From assembly GCA_009741485.1 (NCBI GenBank), contig CM019214.1, positions 28,982,746-29,046,745 on the forward strand: 64,000 bases of DNA, written 5' to 3'. Source of the DNA: Malurus cyaneus samueli (Eukaryota; Chordata; Aves; Passeriformes; Maluridae). The notes beneath the pieces are model-generated. The model was not told the origin of the DNA and ran no database searches. It saw nothing but the letters and a program-made list of their open reading frames with translations. The stretch's first letter is position 1. The number at the start of each line of letters is the position of its first letter. This document shows positions 27,701 through 39,700 of this stretch, in pieces. The translations under genes were made by a program, and so were the position numbers.

Positions 27701-28217
27701 CTGAGATAAAAGCTTGAGCACTGCTTTTCAGTGTTGAGGTAGAATGTGTGTGTGTATGTCTGTTTTCAAGGGGAGGATGTACTTTCAAGCCACTTCTATC
27801 TTTCTTATTTAATGCTGTTATCTTGGGGTATTTGACTCTAGAAGACAGGCTAGAGAAATCATAAGTTTCTTGGTTTTGTTTTAATTGAGAAGATTTTAAT
27901 TAAAATTAAATTTACTGTGTAAAAATCCTACTATTTAACATCATTGCAGAGAAATATTAGTTCTACAGTGTTCTTTTCAGTGAAAGTTCTGTATGGCTTC
28001 TAAATGTCAGTAAATGTAGATCCTCTTTTATTAGTCTGCTATTCAAAGAAAAGTTTGCCCTTGACAAGCACTTAAAAGACTGCAAAGAATTTCATGTATT
28101 TTTCAGAAGTTAGGCAGTTTCTGAGTGTTTGTGTTCTAGGGATGATTTTTTTTAATGTCTGCTGTGAAATTTTACATAAAATAACTTTGCAATGCAAATT
28201 TTTTTTTCTCTCCACAG

Positions 28218-28301
28218 ATGAAATCATGCATCAGGATATCATTCCACTCTATGCTGCAGATATTCAGGACCAATTAAAGAAACAATTTGCTTATCTGTCA
28301 G
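28218..28301 (+). CDS. MCF2L: MCF2L-like exon A: start of Sec14/CRAL-TRIO region
   Basis: This 84-bp internal exon encodes 27 full codons plus split codons at both ends. The first codon (Asp) takes its G from an upstream exon, and the last base starts a Gly codon completed in the next exon. The acceptor is a long T/C tract ending CTCTCCACAG at 28217, and the donor is TCAG|GTAAGA. The peptide EIMHQDIIPLYAADIQDQL, continuing to a FAYLSG end, matches the opening helices of the DBL-family Sec14-like domain, closest to MCF2L. Because the exon begins in mid-codon, the normal start codon is upstream and unseen. An in-frame ATG at 28227 exists, but family knowledge gives no reason to use it. Confidence 0.9.
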
Positions 28302-31300
28302 GTAAGATTATGGTGTTCCTTCCTGTACATGTTGCTTAGATGCATGGTTTAGCCTGCTGTCCTTTCACAGTCTGTGAGGTCTCTTATGTGAGAAATTAAT
28401 GAGTAACTCAAAATGCAGCTTATCAAGATTTGTTATTTAAGGATTTATTAAAAGATTTTTTAAAATTACAATAGAAATTTAAAAATTATAGTTAATTTTC
28501 CAGTTAACTGGAGATTCCAGCAAGGATGCTCTGGTGGTTGCTATTGTCTTGCAGTCTTCAGCTCACAGCCCCAGCTGCCGCGGGCTCTGCTGTCATGTTT
28601 GATACCGAAGCCCAAGCTGACACCTTCATCTTGACCAAAGTGGTGGAGCAAGCACCATGGTAGGATGTTCACCCACAGCCTCAGTGCTGGGCTCAGAAAA
28701 GAGCAGTGTTGAGCACTGGACAGGATTTTTGGCTTGGTGTCACTGAATGCCTTCTGCAAAGGAACCTGCTTTTGGGTGTAAGGCCACCTGCAAAAGCAGC
28801 ACAGCCACTTTCACACAGTCCCTGCCTTGTGTCACCTGTGCCAGGTCGGTGTTGGGGACCTGTGTTTGTGCCATGCAAGTGCTGGTTACTGAGCTTGGTC
28901 CTTTTCCACGCTGAGCCCACGGCTGGCTGATAATGGGCAAAGGGAGATGGTGCCTTTGCTCACTGATCAGGCTGGCTGGAAGGTGTCTGATCACTTTCTG
29001 AGTTTATTCTCCGTCTTCCTGCCTGTAAAAGCCCTTGCAGGTGTGTAGCAGCAAACTTGCTGGAGTTACGGCCCTGTCCTGCCCTCTCTCCAATACACAG
29101 AAAAGGAGAGCATCAGTGGCTTTGCAGAGCTGCCCTGCATCCTTCAGCATAAGGGGAATTTCCCTCTCTCCAGCTGCAGCTGGGCTCTGTGACTGTTCCC
29201 TCTCCCTCTGAGTCCCATCCTGCATGGGGTCAAGGGACACAGGAGAATGAAACAATGTACTGCTTTGCTTGACAAGAGCTCACTGAATCTTGTACTCATA
29301 GTTAACTATTAATTATGATTTATTTCTGCCACACAAGCTAAACTCTGGGTCTGCAATAGTGACTGTGTTTTCTATGGGGTGGTGGTAGCACTTGGAAAGT
29401 AAGATTTTTTTTATGAAGTTGGTTATTCATGCTTCATTTGAGTTACAGTGTTTAAGCTACAATTCTTCACTGCAAGTTTATTATTTTGACTTTCCAAGCT
29501 CATTCTTATCCATGGGCAGAAAATGTCTCATCAGAGTGTTATGCAAGAATCAGCCTATCTGTGAAACTCTAAGTAGAGGTTATATTTTGCCTCTCTGAAG
29601 TGAGGGGAGAAATTGGTGACTATGGTAGCAGAGTTGTTGAGTGCACAAGTCCACAAGCATCTTCAGCCCTCAATAAATCCATCTGGCACTGGAGCCAATA
29701 CACCTGCTAGCAAGAGCAGCCATTCCTCATTCAAGTTGCTTCTATTTATTCATCCTCATGTGAATTAGAATTTTATTTGCCTCAAATAGTAGGTCAGCTG
29801 CATTACTGTGACTAGATTGTCTGTTGTATATTATTATTTTTAGGCAACTTGAGTGTTAGGCATTTCTTTTCATTTTGGAGTTCAGGTTTTTATGCTAATG
29901 TTCTCCTGCAGGAGATGGTTAATTCTCTAAGCTGTACCAAATAATGCATTACAGGTTTTGTGAATGAGGGAACAGAGCCAATGTTTTGATACTTGATTTA
30001 TGTACAATTTGTTTGTTGTTACAGTTGAGCAGAGTGGCTTTGCTCTAAGGTCACTTAAGACATTCCCAGTGTGTGTGAATAGGACTTTTTCACTTAATTA
30101 CTAAGTTGCCTTGGAAATAGAATCTTAGGATGTGGCATAAAACTCTTTCAAATTAAATTCCATAGATTACTAATGCCTTTGGTAAAATAGTGTGTTTGCT
30201 GGTATTGCTGAATGTCTTAGATGCATTTCTGATTTTAGTTGTTGTCTTTTTAACAGCAAGTCAACGTGCACTTGAGAATTGCTTTAGTTTCTCTAATAGG
30301 ATGTATCTAGGTCTCATGGGACACTTGTCTGAATAGTGAATGAAACGTAGGCTGCTTCTGTGACTAAAGGCTGTAGCCCTTCCCAAGCTTCTTTCTGTGT
30401 TTCGGTCTAAATCAGGGTCACTTCTTACTTGTGTCCCTCGTACTAGATTGTAATGGAAATGCTTCAGGGACATCCAAATTAAACTTGAAATGAAACAAAA
30501 TAAAGCAAAAACTTCCACTGTTGCTTCAGTTTGTCAGTAAATATATCAAAGTGCAATGAAATCAAGGTTCTAACTACTCCTACATATTCGCTCTTGCTCA
30601 GCAACGAGTGTGCAGTCGAGTGTTCAGCTTGAATCTAATAGTGGGGCAAGCTATGGATGAGCTTTGTAATCAGTCATTGACACAGAAAGTTTATAAACTC
30701 TGAAGTTAATATTTTATCTGAGGCACAGTTGTTTACTTTTTGCCTTGGAGTTTTTCCTTTCTATGGAGCAAGGTCCTTATCTTTGCTAGAATTTTTACTC
30801 TTTTGTTGTTGCTAGGCTATACTAAGTGTTGTGTCTACATGGTTCACTGTTTCACCTCTTACCTTTGCTTTCTTTAGTTACTATTCGTGCAACCACTTTT
30901 TCTTCTGCACTGAGAAGGGTCTTCTGCCTTTTTTTTTTGGTTTGTTTTTGTTCTTTATCCTGTGGAGGACAGTGTGAGGTCTGTTTCAAAGTATCTGGAA
31001 AATGTATTCTTTATGTATTCCTTACGTATTCCTCACAGTCTTTCATTCATGTTTTGTCTTTTCCTTCATAAGTATCTTCTCTTTCCATCAGTGCTGTGTG
31101 ACTTTCATACCCACCCAGCCTTGTGTCTGTCTGCCATGGCAGTGTGCAGGTGTGTGAAAATAAATGTAGATGAGGAAGAGCACACAGACAGCTTGGGTAT
31201 GTTGATATGCACCTTAAATCATTCAAGTTATGTGATGTGCAAATGAGATTCTTGGCCACCACGAGAACTGAACCAGTTATTTCAACTCCATTTCCTTTGA

Positions 31301-32718
31301 ATGCCTGTTTATGCATTGAACAACTTCAAAGAATTTCCATTAAAGGAAATACAAACATGAATTCATGCTATTTGCATTTCTGTCTATTGATTCCTAGCTG
31401 TTTCTTCTGCCTCTGAAAAATTTTGCATTGATACTAACTTTCAAAATCTTCTGTCTTTGATTTATAAATACAAACATATCCAATTATACCTTTATCATTC
31501 TAAATAATAAGTTTCTAGTTTTCTGTAACTATTTAGTTTGATGTGCTCTTGCTCTCCTCTATGGACATGACCTGACTGCTCCTCACTGATCAAACTGTTC
31601 CCACTGAAGTAGCTTGGGCTGCTGTGTCTGTTTGAGAATTTCTGAGTGGATCCTGTACCACTTACATTGCAACAGTTTGTTAAAACAGCCTGATTTTTTT
31701 TGCTGATATAATATAGACAGTATCTATGTTGTGTATGGACAGTGGAATAGATATTACTTAGCAGTTTTTGCTTTAAGATATAAGCTTAACTATTGTTTTT
31801 TAATCACTGTGCTAAATCTTCTGTCTGTACAGATTATTTTAAAAAGCATACCAAAAATGTAGTAAAGAGAGAGGGAAAAAGGAAAAAGTGAGTAGGATCC
31901 TTGGCTAAGAGATTTTTAGTTCAAATATGTTTAGATGTAAATTTGGTTATTGCAATCCAATTTTTAAGCCAGTATACTTGCTGTTGATTAGCCTGGGCAA
32001 AATGCAGCTTATGAAGTTATACAAGTAAAACTTCTCTCTCGTTTCAAGAAAAGAACATTTTAATAAATTCCTCCTAAATCTGTTTTTCTTTGCAAAGGAT
32101 ACGCAGTGAAGCTTTTATCCACTCCCTCGCTGAAGTCTACATATAATTTCAAATACTGAGTTCTCCAGTTAAGTATATTATGCAAGCAGAAAGGAGAAAT
32201 CCCTTATCAGAAATGTACAAGCATAATGGATGAACCACTACAATAGTAAAAATATCTGAAGAAAACTTTTCTTTCAGTTATATGAGGACTTCACTTTTGA
32301 AATTACTATGAACAATATTGCTTTTAAGCAGGGTCTTTTGAACTGAAGCTGTAGATCTGAACCCTTCAACAAGGAAAATGCTCTTGGATCATGTGTGTGC
32401 ACATTGATCAACACAGAGATCATATTTTTTCTTATAGTCCAAATATATTTCATTTGCATTATAGAATCTTTGCTCTGTTGTCTAATTATATCAATTCCTT
32501 GTTGTGGGGGTGGTCAGAGTATTTTTGAGAATACCTTTTTTAATGCAAGCAGGAGCAGACTAGGGAAATGTTTCCAGTTAGGGGTAGCATTACAAAATAA
32601 TCTCCTACTCATCCTTCCTGGAAGTAAGTCTGAGCAATTTCTTTGCAGCTGGCCATACAAAACCCCAAACAACTAGGATGTCTTTCACAGGGTTGTGAGG
32701 AATTACCCTTTTCTTTGG

Positions 32719-32749
32719 GTGTGTGTGTGCATGTGCACTTGTGTGTGTG
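32719..32749. repeat. Imperfect (GT)n microsatellite
   Basis: Two GT runs are separated by a CATGTGCACTT interruption. The tract is low-complexity and intronic, with no visible function. Confidence 0.75.
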
Positions 32750-34661
32750 GTTTTTAGCTGCTGTACAATTTGCTCATTTTGTATTTTTCCCTCACTCTGC
32801 CCTAAAATCTCTTGAGCAGCAGGGTTCTGATAGGAAAAGCAGTTTAACATTTGGAAGTGGATGTGTGCTCAAGTGTCCCAGCAGGGAAAAAGATAAGATA
32901 ACCAAAGAAAAAGATAATCACTGAAGAACAACCTTCTAGGAGCTCGGGGCAGAGTCATCTCCACCCAAGATAACCACAGATGACTGTACTAGAAAATGAA
33001 AACTAATAGGCAGTGTCAAGGCAGGATGCTCTGTTTGCCCTTGACAATCGGTGGCGGTCTGGGAACTTCCTGAAGGTCACAGTCCAGGCTTCTGCTTTTA
33101 GGATGTGTCCTGCAAGTCTATTGTTGTTCTTTTGTTTCATATGTCCTATTTATAGAAATTAAGTAGAACAAAGCGAGTAACTGATGAAGATACTACAAAT
33201 AATGTATGATTGTACCTAAAAATAGTCATTCTAGAGAGAGCAGAACACCTCATAAGCGACAGAAATAATCATTATCATGCTTTTAACAAGAGAGGAAAAT
33301 GCTTTAGTCCTGAGAGCCTGGGCAGAACAAAAAACAATAGAATCAAAATTGGTCTTAGCGTCTATTTGTGTTGTGAATATTTGTATAGCTAAAATTAGCT
33401 CTCTTGACTCAGTGTTGCCATGTTTGGATGTGTCATAAAGGTCATGTTTGCAAACTTGTGATATTTGCATGATAGTTGCATTTTATTGTTGTTTACATGC
33501 ACACAGAGCACATTTGTTTCTCACGTACTTTGATTGCAAGAGCTTCACGGTGACAGCACCATGTTGTCTGTAAGCCGGTAACTGGAAGGCAGATCCACCA
33601 CAGATTTACATAAAGATACTATTTGAGCTCTTCTAATTGCATATGGTTTTGAGGGAGGTTATGATTCTTTTTATCAAATGAATCCAAGGTCAAATATTTC
33701 TCTTCTTTTTCTGGTGAGGTTAGATACAAAGGCACTGGAACTTTATAATAATCCTCACAAATCACTGTTAACTCAAAATGGGTGTTGTTAATACAGTCTT
33801 ATGCTGATTTTTGCACAATTGCCAGATTTCAAGGCTGGAAATAATATCCTTGCTATTTTACAAGAGTAATTTTTCTTTGTTTTTCTTTTTAAGTTGTGAA
33901 GCAAAGATAACTTCCCAGCAATGTGTTCCTGCCACCCTTGAACACTTACCTTCATGCAGTTGCTAGGGCTCAGCAAGCCCCTTGTCTTACCTGTCTTTGT
34001 GAATTGCTAAAGACATGAAACATTAACATGCCTTTTAAATGAAATAATTACATTTTGCTTGTTAGAATGTGTGCGAAGCGCATTAGGAAGTATTGTGTTG
34101 GTGAATTCTACCCAGTGATGAGTTCTACCCCTTGGTGCAAATGCCAGGGAAGATACATCTGCTGGTGTCTAGTTCAGCAGCAGCCCTACTGTGGTGTAGG
34201 TGTTCAGCTCTGCTTTACCTTCTGCACGGAATCTGGGAATGGAAGGTCTCATGTGAAACACCTACACCCATTCCTTTTAATGTTCTGCCCCTTCTGTTTC
34301 TCACTCCTGGAAGAAGAGCAGCCAACTGAGCAGGGTAGGAGGATGTTGCATGAATGAGTTAAAACTGGTAAGAAGGTTGAGTTCAGTTCAAGATGTAAAT
34401 TTTCCTAATTAATTCAGAATTAACTTTTTTTTTGTTTCAAAATGAGTTGATTTCTTTCTCCCAGTTGGTTCTACTTGCATGCAGTTGGTGTTTATCAGCA
34501 GAAAGATGCACTGCCATCTGGTGTCAGAACTGTTCACAGGAGCCAAGGCGTTTGTCCAACAAAAATCTAATGTGGTGAATGTGGTGTAACAAATTCCTTT
34601 CTATGAAACTTTCTAAGCACTGAAGGGGACTGTTCAATAAACTGTCCACACATGAGCCCTG

Positions 34662-34726
34662 TAAAAAGGAAAAAAAAAAACAAAAACCAAAAACAAACAA
34701 ACAAAAACAACACCCAACAAACCCCC
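34662..34726. repeat. A-rich low-complexity tract near an acceptor site
   Basis: A run of A bases is followed by an A/C mixture of CAAA-type units across about 65 bp, ending about 80 bp upstream of the exon at 34807. On the opposite strand it is T/G-rich. It lies upstream of the polypyrimidine tract and branch-point area but is not part of them. Confidence 0.85.
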
Positions 34727-34806
34727 ACACAGTTGTTTTGCTACTGGGAAATTTTAGTCTAGGTAAAGAGACTTGCATGTAAACACACTTGCTGCTTCTT
34801 TTGTAG

Positions 34807-34921
34807 GTGGAAGAGGGGGAGATGGCTGCCCTGTTATCACCTTTCCAGACTATCCAGCTTTCAGCGAGATCCCTGAGAAAGAGTTTCAGAATGTCCTGAC
34901 CTACCTGACAAGCATTCCGAG
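34807..34921 (+). CDS. MCF2L: MCF2L-like exon B: Sec14 core, glycine-rich loop and FPDYPAF motif
   Basis: This 115-bp exon has acceptor TTTTGTAG and donor CCGAG|GTGAGC. It completes a Gly codon from the previous exon (giving Gly-Gly-Arg-Gly-Gly-Asp-Gly) and ends with two bases of a Ser codon. The peptide includes VITFPDYPAFSEIP and a closing LTYLTSIP, which are characteristic of the Sec14-like domain of MCF2, MCF2L and MCF2L2. The alternating hydrophobic pattern fits an early beta strand and helix of the fold. No frameshift or stop is present. The intron before it is about 6.5 kb and the one after about 18 kb. Confidence 0.93.
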
Positions 34922-35499
34922 GTGAGCACCTATCTAGAAGAAGATGGCCTTTTATCAGCTAAGGGATTGTTCACATTTGGTCCCTTACATGTGGTGTAAG
35001 AGTCAGGCTTGGTATTTAATTAATGGAAAATGAAGCTTCTGGTGTGGTGTCAGTAGGTGCTGGTTGGTGACATCTGTCTAAGGTAGTTTTAGATGAATTA
35101 TGTAGTGCTATTTATATTTCATCAGAAAATTACTTCCTGGTATGTATGTATAAAGAGTTCATGATGGACATTTTCCACTCGTGTCTTCACTGTATCCTAG
35201 AATGCAATATTCAGTGTTTTAATAGAACACATGTATGATTTTGACAGAGCTTGCTGATTCCTGGATGCTGCTCAGGATATTCCTCAGGGAAGGAATACTC
35301 TGTAGGTGCCTACAGAGGTTTGTCCTCAGCACTTGAGCTGTTTCCCTGGCCTAGCTGAATGCATGGTGCCTGCAGACTTCCAGAGCTTTGTCTGAGGGTG
35401 CAGCGCAGGCCCAGGGATCAATTCTGACTCTCTTAGAGGGCACAGCAGTATTGTCAATGGGCTGCTCAATAAACATCGGGAATTTTGTTGGCAGTTTGT

Positions 35500-36790
35500 T
35501 AAGGAACGAAACAGTGGGCTCTAAATCCTAATGGAGGTGAGGATGGCAAGTGGCAGAGTGAAATAAGTATCCTAGACTTCAAGAGAGTAGATTTTGGGCT
35601 TATGCAGGGGACTGGCAGGTGGGATGCAAAGGAAGGCAGTTCTGAAGAGTGAATCTGCTGCAGAAGGCTGCTGAGTTTTGATGGACAGCATTCTCTAAGC
35701 ACAAGAATGATGCATCCTGGAATGTGAAGAGATGTAACAGGAGACTGACCCCACTGTCTGAAAGTGAACTGCTGACTGAGCTGAACTGCAAAGGCAGCAT
35801 ACAGGAGTTGAAAGCAGGGACAGGCCACAAAAGAAGAATGTAGATACATTGTCCAAACGTGTAGGGATGGCCTCAGAAAAGTCAAGCACACCTGGATCTG
35901 AGGGACAAGAAGAAAGGGATATCAAGGACCACTCAAAAAAACTTCCAGTGCTTTAGCTGTACAGGAATAAACAAGGAAAACGTGAACCTGTGCTGAATGG
36001 ACTGGGCAGATCAGTAACAACCAACACATACGAGGCTGAGACTTGGGTGCTTCACTAACAGTGTCTCCCAGGCCTGCATCTTCAGAGAGAGAGTTCAGGG
36101 AGGAGAATGAGCAGTAATGGCTGAGGACAAAATCAAGCATCTTTTGAGAAAATCTAGTCATCCTCTTGACCCAAATCTGGTGTTTGGGAGCTGCATTGAG
36201 AGTGACGAGGACACTGACCAGTGTCACAGTAAGGTTGCTCTCTATAATCTTTGAAAGGTTTTTGAGATTAGAGGTAAACCATGATGACCAAAGAAGGGAA
36301 AATACTGCATTCATATTTGGAATGGTTAAGAGCAGTATTCTGAATCACTACAGATTGGTCAACTTCACACTGATCTGTGAGAGAATTATTGAGTGAGTCT
36401 TCTTAAAAAAACTTTTGTGCACATAAAAGAAGAAGGTGATGGGGAGTAGCCAGCATAAATTAAACAACAGTAATGGTGCTTGACCAGCCTATTTTTGTGA
36501 TGATGATAGTGGATGCATCAATGAGGCAAAACTGTACATGTCTTTTGCCTCACCCCAAGCAAGACTTTCAACTTAGTCTCCTCCAGCACTCTTCTGTCCA
36601 CTTTGAGTTGTTACATTTTGGCAGGTGGGCTGCTGGGTGAGTAAGAAAATGCCTGGGTTATTTGGCTCAAAGAGAATTGTTTAATGGCTCATGTTTTATC
36701 TGGAGATGAGAGTTCCTCAGGGAACTGTGTGTAGTCCTGCTGTCTGATGTCATTGGCAGGGGTCTGGAGTGGGAGATACAGTGCAATCTC
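35500..36790 (+). mobile_element. Diverged CR1 LINE internal fragment (ORF2, including part of the RT region)
   Basis: This is a long, decayed sense-orientation CR1 fragment. The part at about 35.56-35.95 kb resembles the linker before reverse transcriptase. The part at about 36.32-36.39 kb translates as NHYRLVNFTLICERIIE, a degraded form of the LINE RT motif around NYRPVSLTSVPGKIME. The 36.54-36.74 kb part follows the block encoding the Y/F-x-K-A-FD-T-V region and the later 'GVPQGTVLGP-like' turn (here TCCTCAGGGAACTGTGTGT). Frameshifts and stops are frequent, so it is inactive. The boundaries are estimates, and the adjoining 35.25-35.5 kb may also belong to it. Copies preserving the internal region rather than the 3' tail are less common than tail fragments. 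Confidence 0.78.
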
Positions 36791-39700
36791 ATCAGGATGT
36801 ATCTAGCCCTTCTATCTGTAATTCTTAATCCCTGGTTTATCAGACAATGAAGCTCTGAAACTAAAAGCCAACTTTTGCATTTTTTTTGTTTATCCTTGTG
36901 GTGGTTAAACTGCATGGTGCTAAGCATCCCTTGATGGTATCTTGGGTACTGTTTCTGCAAATAATTATATACCAAATTCACATCTGCTTCTCCCTTTGAA
37001 AGTCCTTGGTGGTGCACTTCATGGTGGCCACTGAACTTGTGCACAGACTGGGGTTCACATGAGAAATTCTGATCAGAAGAAACAGCATCTGGGGCAGTGG
37101 GAGCGTACCGAGAGCATCCCAGCACACTAGTTGCTTTCCCAGATAAAAGCAGATTTTAACTAATTAAAAGTCTGGGAGAAGATTTTCTGGAGATTTTTGT
37201 GTCAGTTGCTCCTACCTGACAACACTTAGTCTGTGAGTATTGAGCCAGAAGTGGTCATTCTTCAAGTTTGGCTGTTTTATGATTTTCTTGTTTCTTTAAT
37301 TTGTAAGTATTTAGAAAGAGATGACTGTTCTTTGTAAACAAAGCCCAGCTGTCTAGATGTTAAGAGTAAGGTATTAACTATTGTGAATATAATAGTTCTC
37401 TAGGTTTAAGGTGATTACAACTCAATTTCAAACCTTGTAAAAATAACGCTATCGTTAAGATACTGATAAATGTGCAGCCTTTTAGTGTCTGAGAATCAAC
37501 AGAGTCTCAAAGGCCTTACAAGATCTCTGATATCTTTGCTAGCGATGTTAAAAGCTTACTGTGTAAAATTGTGTTTCTGAGCCTTTGTGGAGGTTTATAG
37601 GAATGAAAAACTGCAGAAAAGACACTAGCCAGATGCCAGCATACAGGGCCTTATGAAGTATGTTTTGCTATTGATATGTTATATATCTTGATGTGTGTAT
37701 AGCCCTGAGAGGGGCAGTGCTGCACTTGTTCTTGAAATGGGATATTTCCAGTGCTCTCAAACTGTTGTAAAGTGGGATTTTTCCTGCTATCTTAGTGTTC
37801 AAATACTGTTTTGGGTGCTTTGGAAACTGCTTCTGAGGGAAGTGGAGGTAGTTTTTTACTTAGTAAGGAGCACAGATTTAAAGAAAGGATGGAAATACAG
37901 CCCACAGCTTTTATGCATGAGTATTTCATTTATGCTTTCCCAGGTTATTGTCATTTAGTTTATCAGATATGTGACTGTCTTTTTGCTGTTCTGGCAAAGG
38001 GGAAATGGGCTTTTCTAAGAGCACAGACTGTAGAGCACAGATACATCTGGAGCCACCAGAGTTCTTCAGAAAACTACTTGTGCTACTTGGCCCTGTACAA
38101 GATCACAGCAAGGGCTTGGCAGCAGTAACTCAAACCTCATTGTCTGCCTGACTACAGTCGCATGTTAAGGGAAATGATATTTCATGAAGATGACAGTAAG
38201 GAGCAGCTAAGAGCCTCATAAGAAAGGACCTTTCTGTGCCCTGCAGTAGAGTTCACCCAATAGTACAGTTACTGGTATAATAAGTCTTAGTAGTGACTTC
38301 AGGTTTTCAAGATCTCTTCCCAGCTGAAAGAAGGCTAACTTAGGACTTCATTGAAAGAAGAAAAACTGAAACCTCTGAACTTGCCTTTTTATTCCTTCTA
38401 ATTTTATAGATGAACATGACCTTGTCACCTCTTACTATGTCCCTGTTCTGTGCTATCTAAGCACTGGGTTTTGCAAGTTTTTTCTACATGAACTTTCTGT
38501 TGACTTTTTCACAGTAAACTTTATTCATGAGACATTAAATATCTCATGGGGTACCTTGCATTTTGGAGAAGAACTATTAAAAGTTGCCTTTTATCAACTT
38601 AGATTATCATGGAGTAGAATAGTGTAAATAGTAGAGCTGTTAGCATGTGCGTGATGTGTAAATGCCTAATACATGAGGATGTTAAGAAAGGATACAGTGG
38701 AAAGGGAATACCTCATCTCAGTTTACTCGGTTAACCTTGGTGCAGCTGTATATCATTAAGCAGAGAGCTGAACCATATTCTTCAGGTGGGTGTTGTTAAT
38801 GTTGCAAGGTATATTTGTGTTCTGTAGATGGCTGGATGAAATACTATGTCTAACATATGGTTTGTAGTAATCTCAAAATATTCAGTACAGATTGTTGACA
38901 CAGTGTGTGACAACAGTCATGTACTGTGTGTGCTGAAAGATTGCTGCTTTGTCAGGAAAAAGCAGTGGATTAAGCATGAGTAAAATAGACAGTGAAAGAT
39001 TGCAGCTGATGCTTTTATAACTTCTGTTTTGATAGTGAAATATATGTTATAAAGGTATATGTTTAATGCTTCTGAAGCAGGTTTTTCCTTTTAGCAGATA
39101 ATATTTTTTTTACTATTCTTGAAGTACCAGATAGAGTTTTATTAAAAGGATGAGAATTGTCTTAGAAAGATACATAGGCTACCTAAGCGGGAGATTCCAT
39201 GGCAGTATGTAAGGCAATACTTTCTAGGAAGTTAGCATGTAAATATTGACCCACATAAATTAATAGTTCTATCGATGCAGTTGTTGCATACAGTAATATC
39301 TCTAGATGAAGTGTCTGTAAAAGGTGACAACTTTCAATTCAATTGGGTTTCAGTAAAAGACAGTCAGCCATGTTTTGCATCCATTTGGGATAATTTGAGA
39401 TTTTATACTGTCCATGTAGCTGGTCTGATTATCTTTCTGCAGAGGAGAATGTCTCCTGTTACTTCACTCTCTTTGGGGACAACTGCTGAGCTCAGTAGGA
39501 AAAAGAGGCCATGCAGATCAAGGTTGTCTCATCTCTTACCTGAGTAAAAACCTAACAAGCTCCATACAGTGTCCATCATTCTTACTGCATAGTGGGAGAG
39601 AGACCTGTGGAATGTACCTTTTGCATCACACATTTACTGAGGCTGAAGGAAGAATATTACATTCAGGTTTGCACAAGGATCCTGAAATAGCTGCCCACTG

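Larger units (their letters stand above)
1..28217. other. Non-coding DNA upstream of the first visible exon (upstream intron and/or 5' flank)
   Basis: I can support no coding exon in this 28-kb stretch. Open frames are short, overlap on both strands and resemble no family I know. The first visible exon at 28218 begins with an acceptor site in mid-codon, so at least one upstream exon exists. Most or all of this stretch is therefore probably intronic, though alternative first exons cannot be excluded. It contains two CR1 tails (about 15.8 and 20.4 kb), several 20-21-bp tandem duplications, homopolymer runs (for example T16 at 9625-9640 and T14 at 22601-22614) and a few G+C/CpG-richer islets near 2.2-2.8, 9.4, 11.0 and 18.3 kb that I cannot assign. 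Confidence 0.6.
28302..34806 (+). other. Intron of the MCF2L-like gene (about 6.5 kb)
   Basis: The intron opens with GTAAGA and closes with CTTTTGTAG. I see no coding exon in it. It includes a G+C-richer stretch at about 28.53-29.26 kb that I could not assign to a repeat or gene, a GT-rich microsatellite near 32.7 kb and an A-rich low-complexity tract near 34.7 kb, about 80 bp before the acceptor. The rest is A+T-rich sequence without recognisable features. Confidence 0.8.

Noticed and set aside
35499..35891. 130-codon open frame on the minus strand
   Set aside because: It lies antisense within the decayed CR1 fragment, and overlapping frames on the same strand are open too. No recognisable domain or coding signal.
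35922..36314. 130-codon open frame on the minus strand
   Set aside because: It is also antisense to the CR1 internal region, so it is a by-product of repeat composition rather than a gene.
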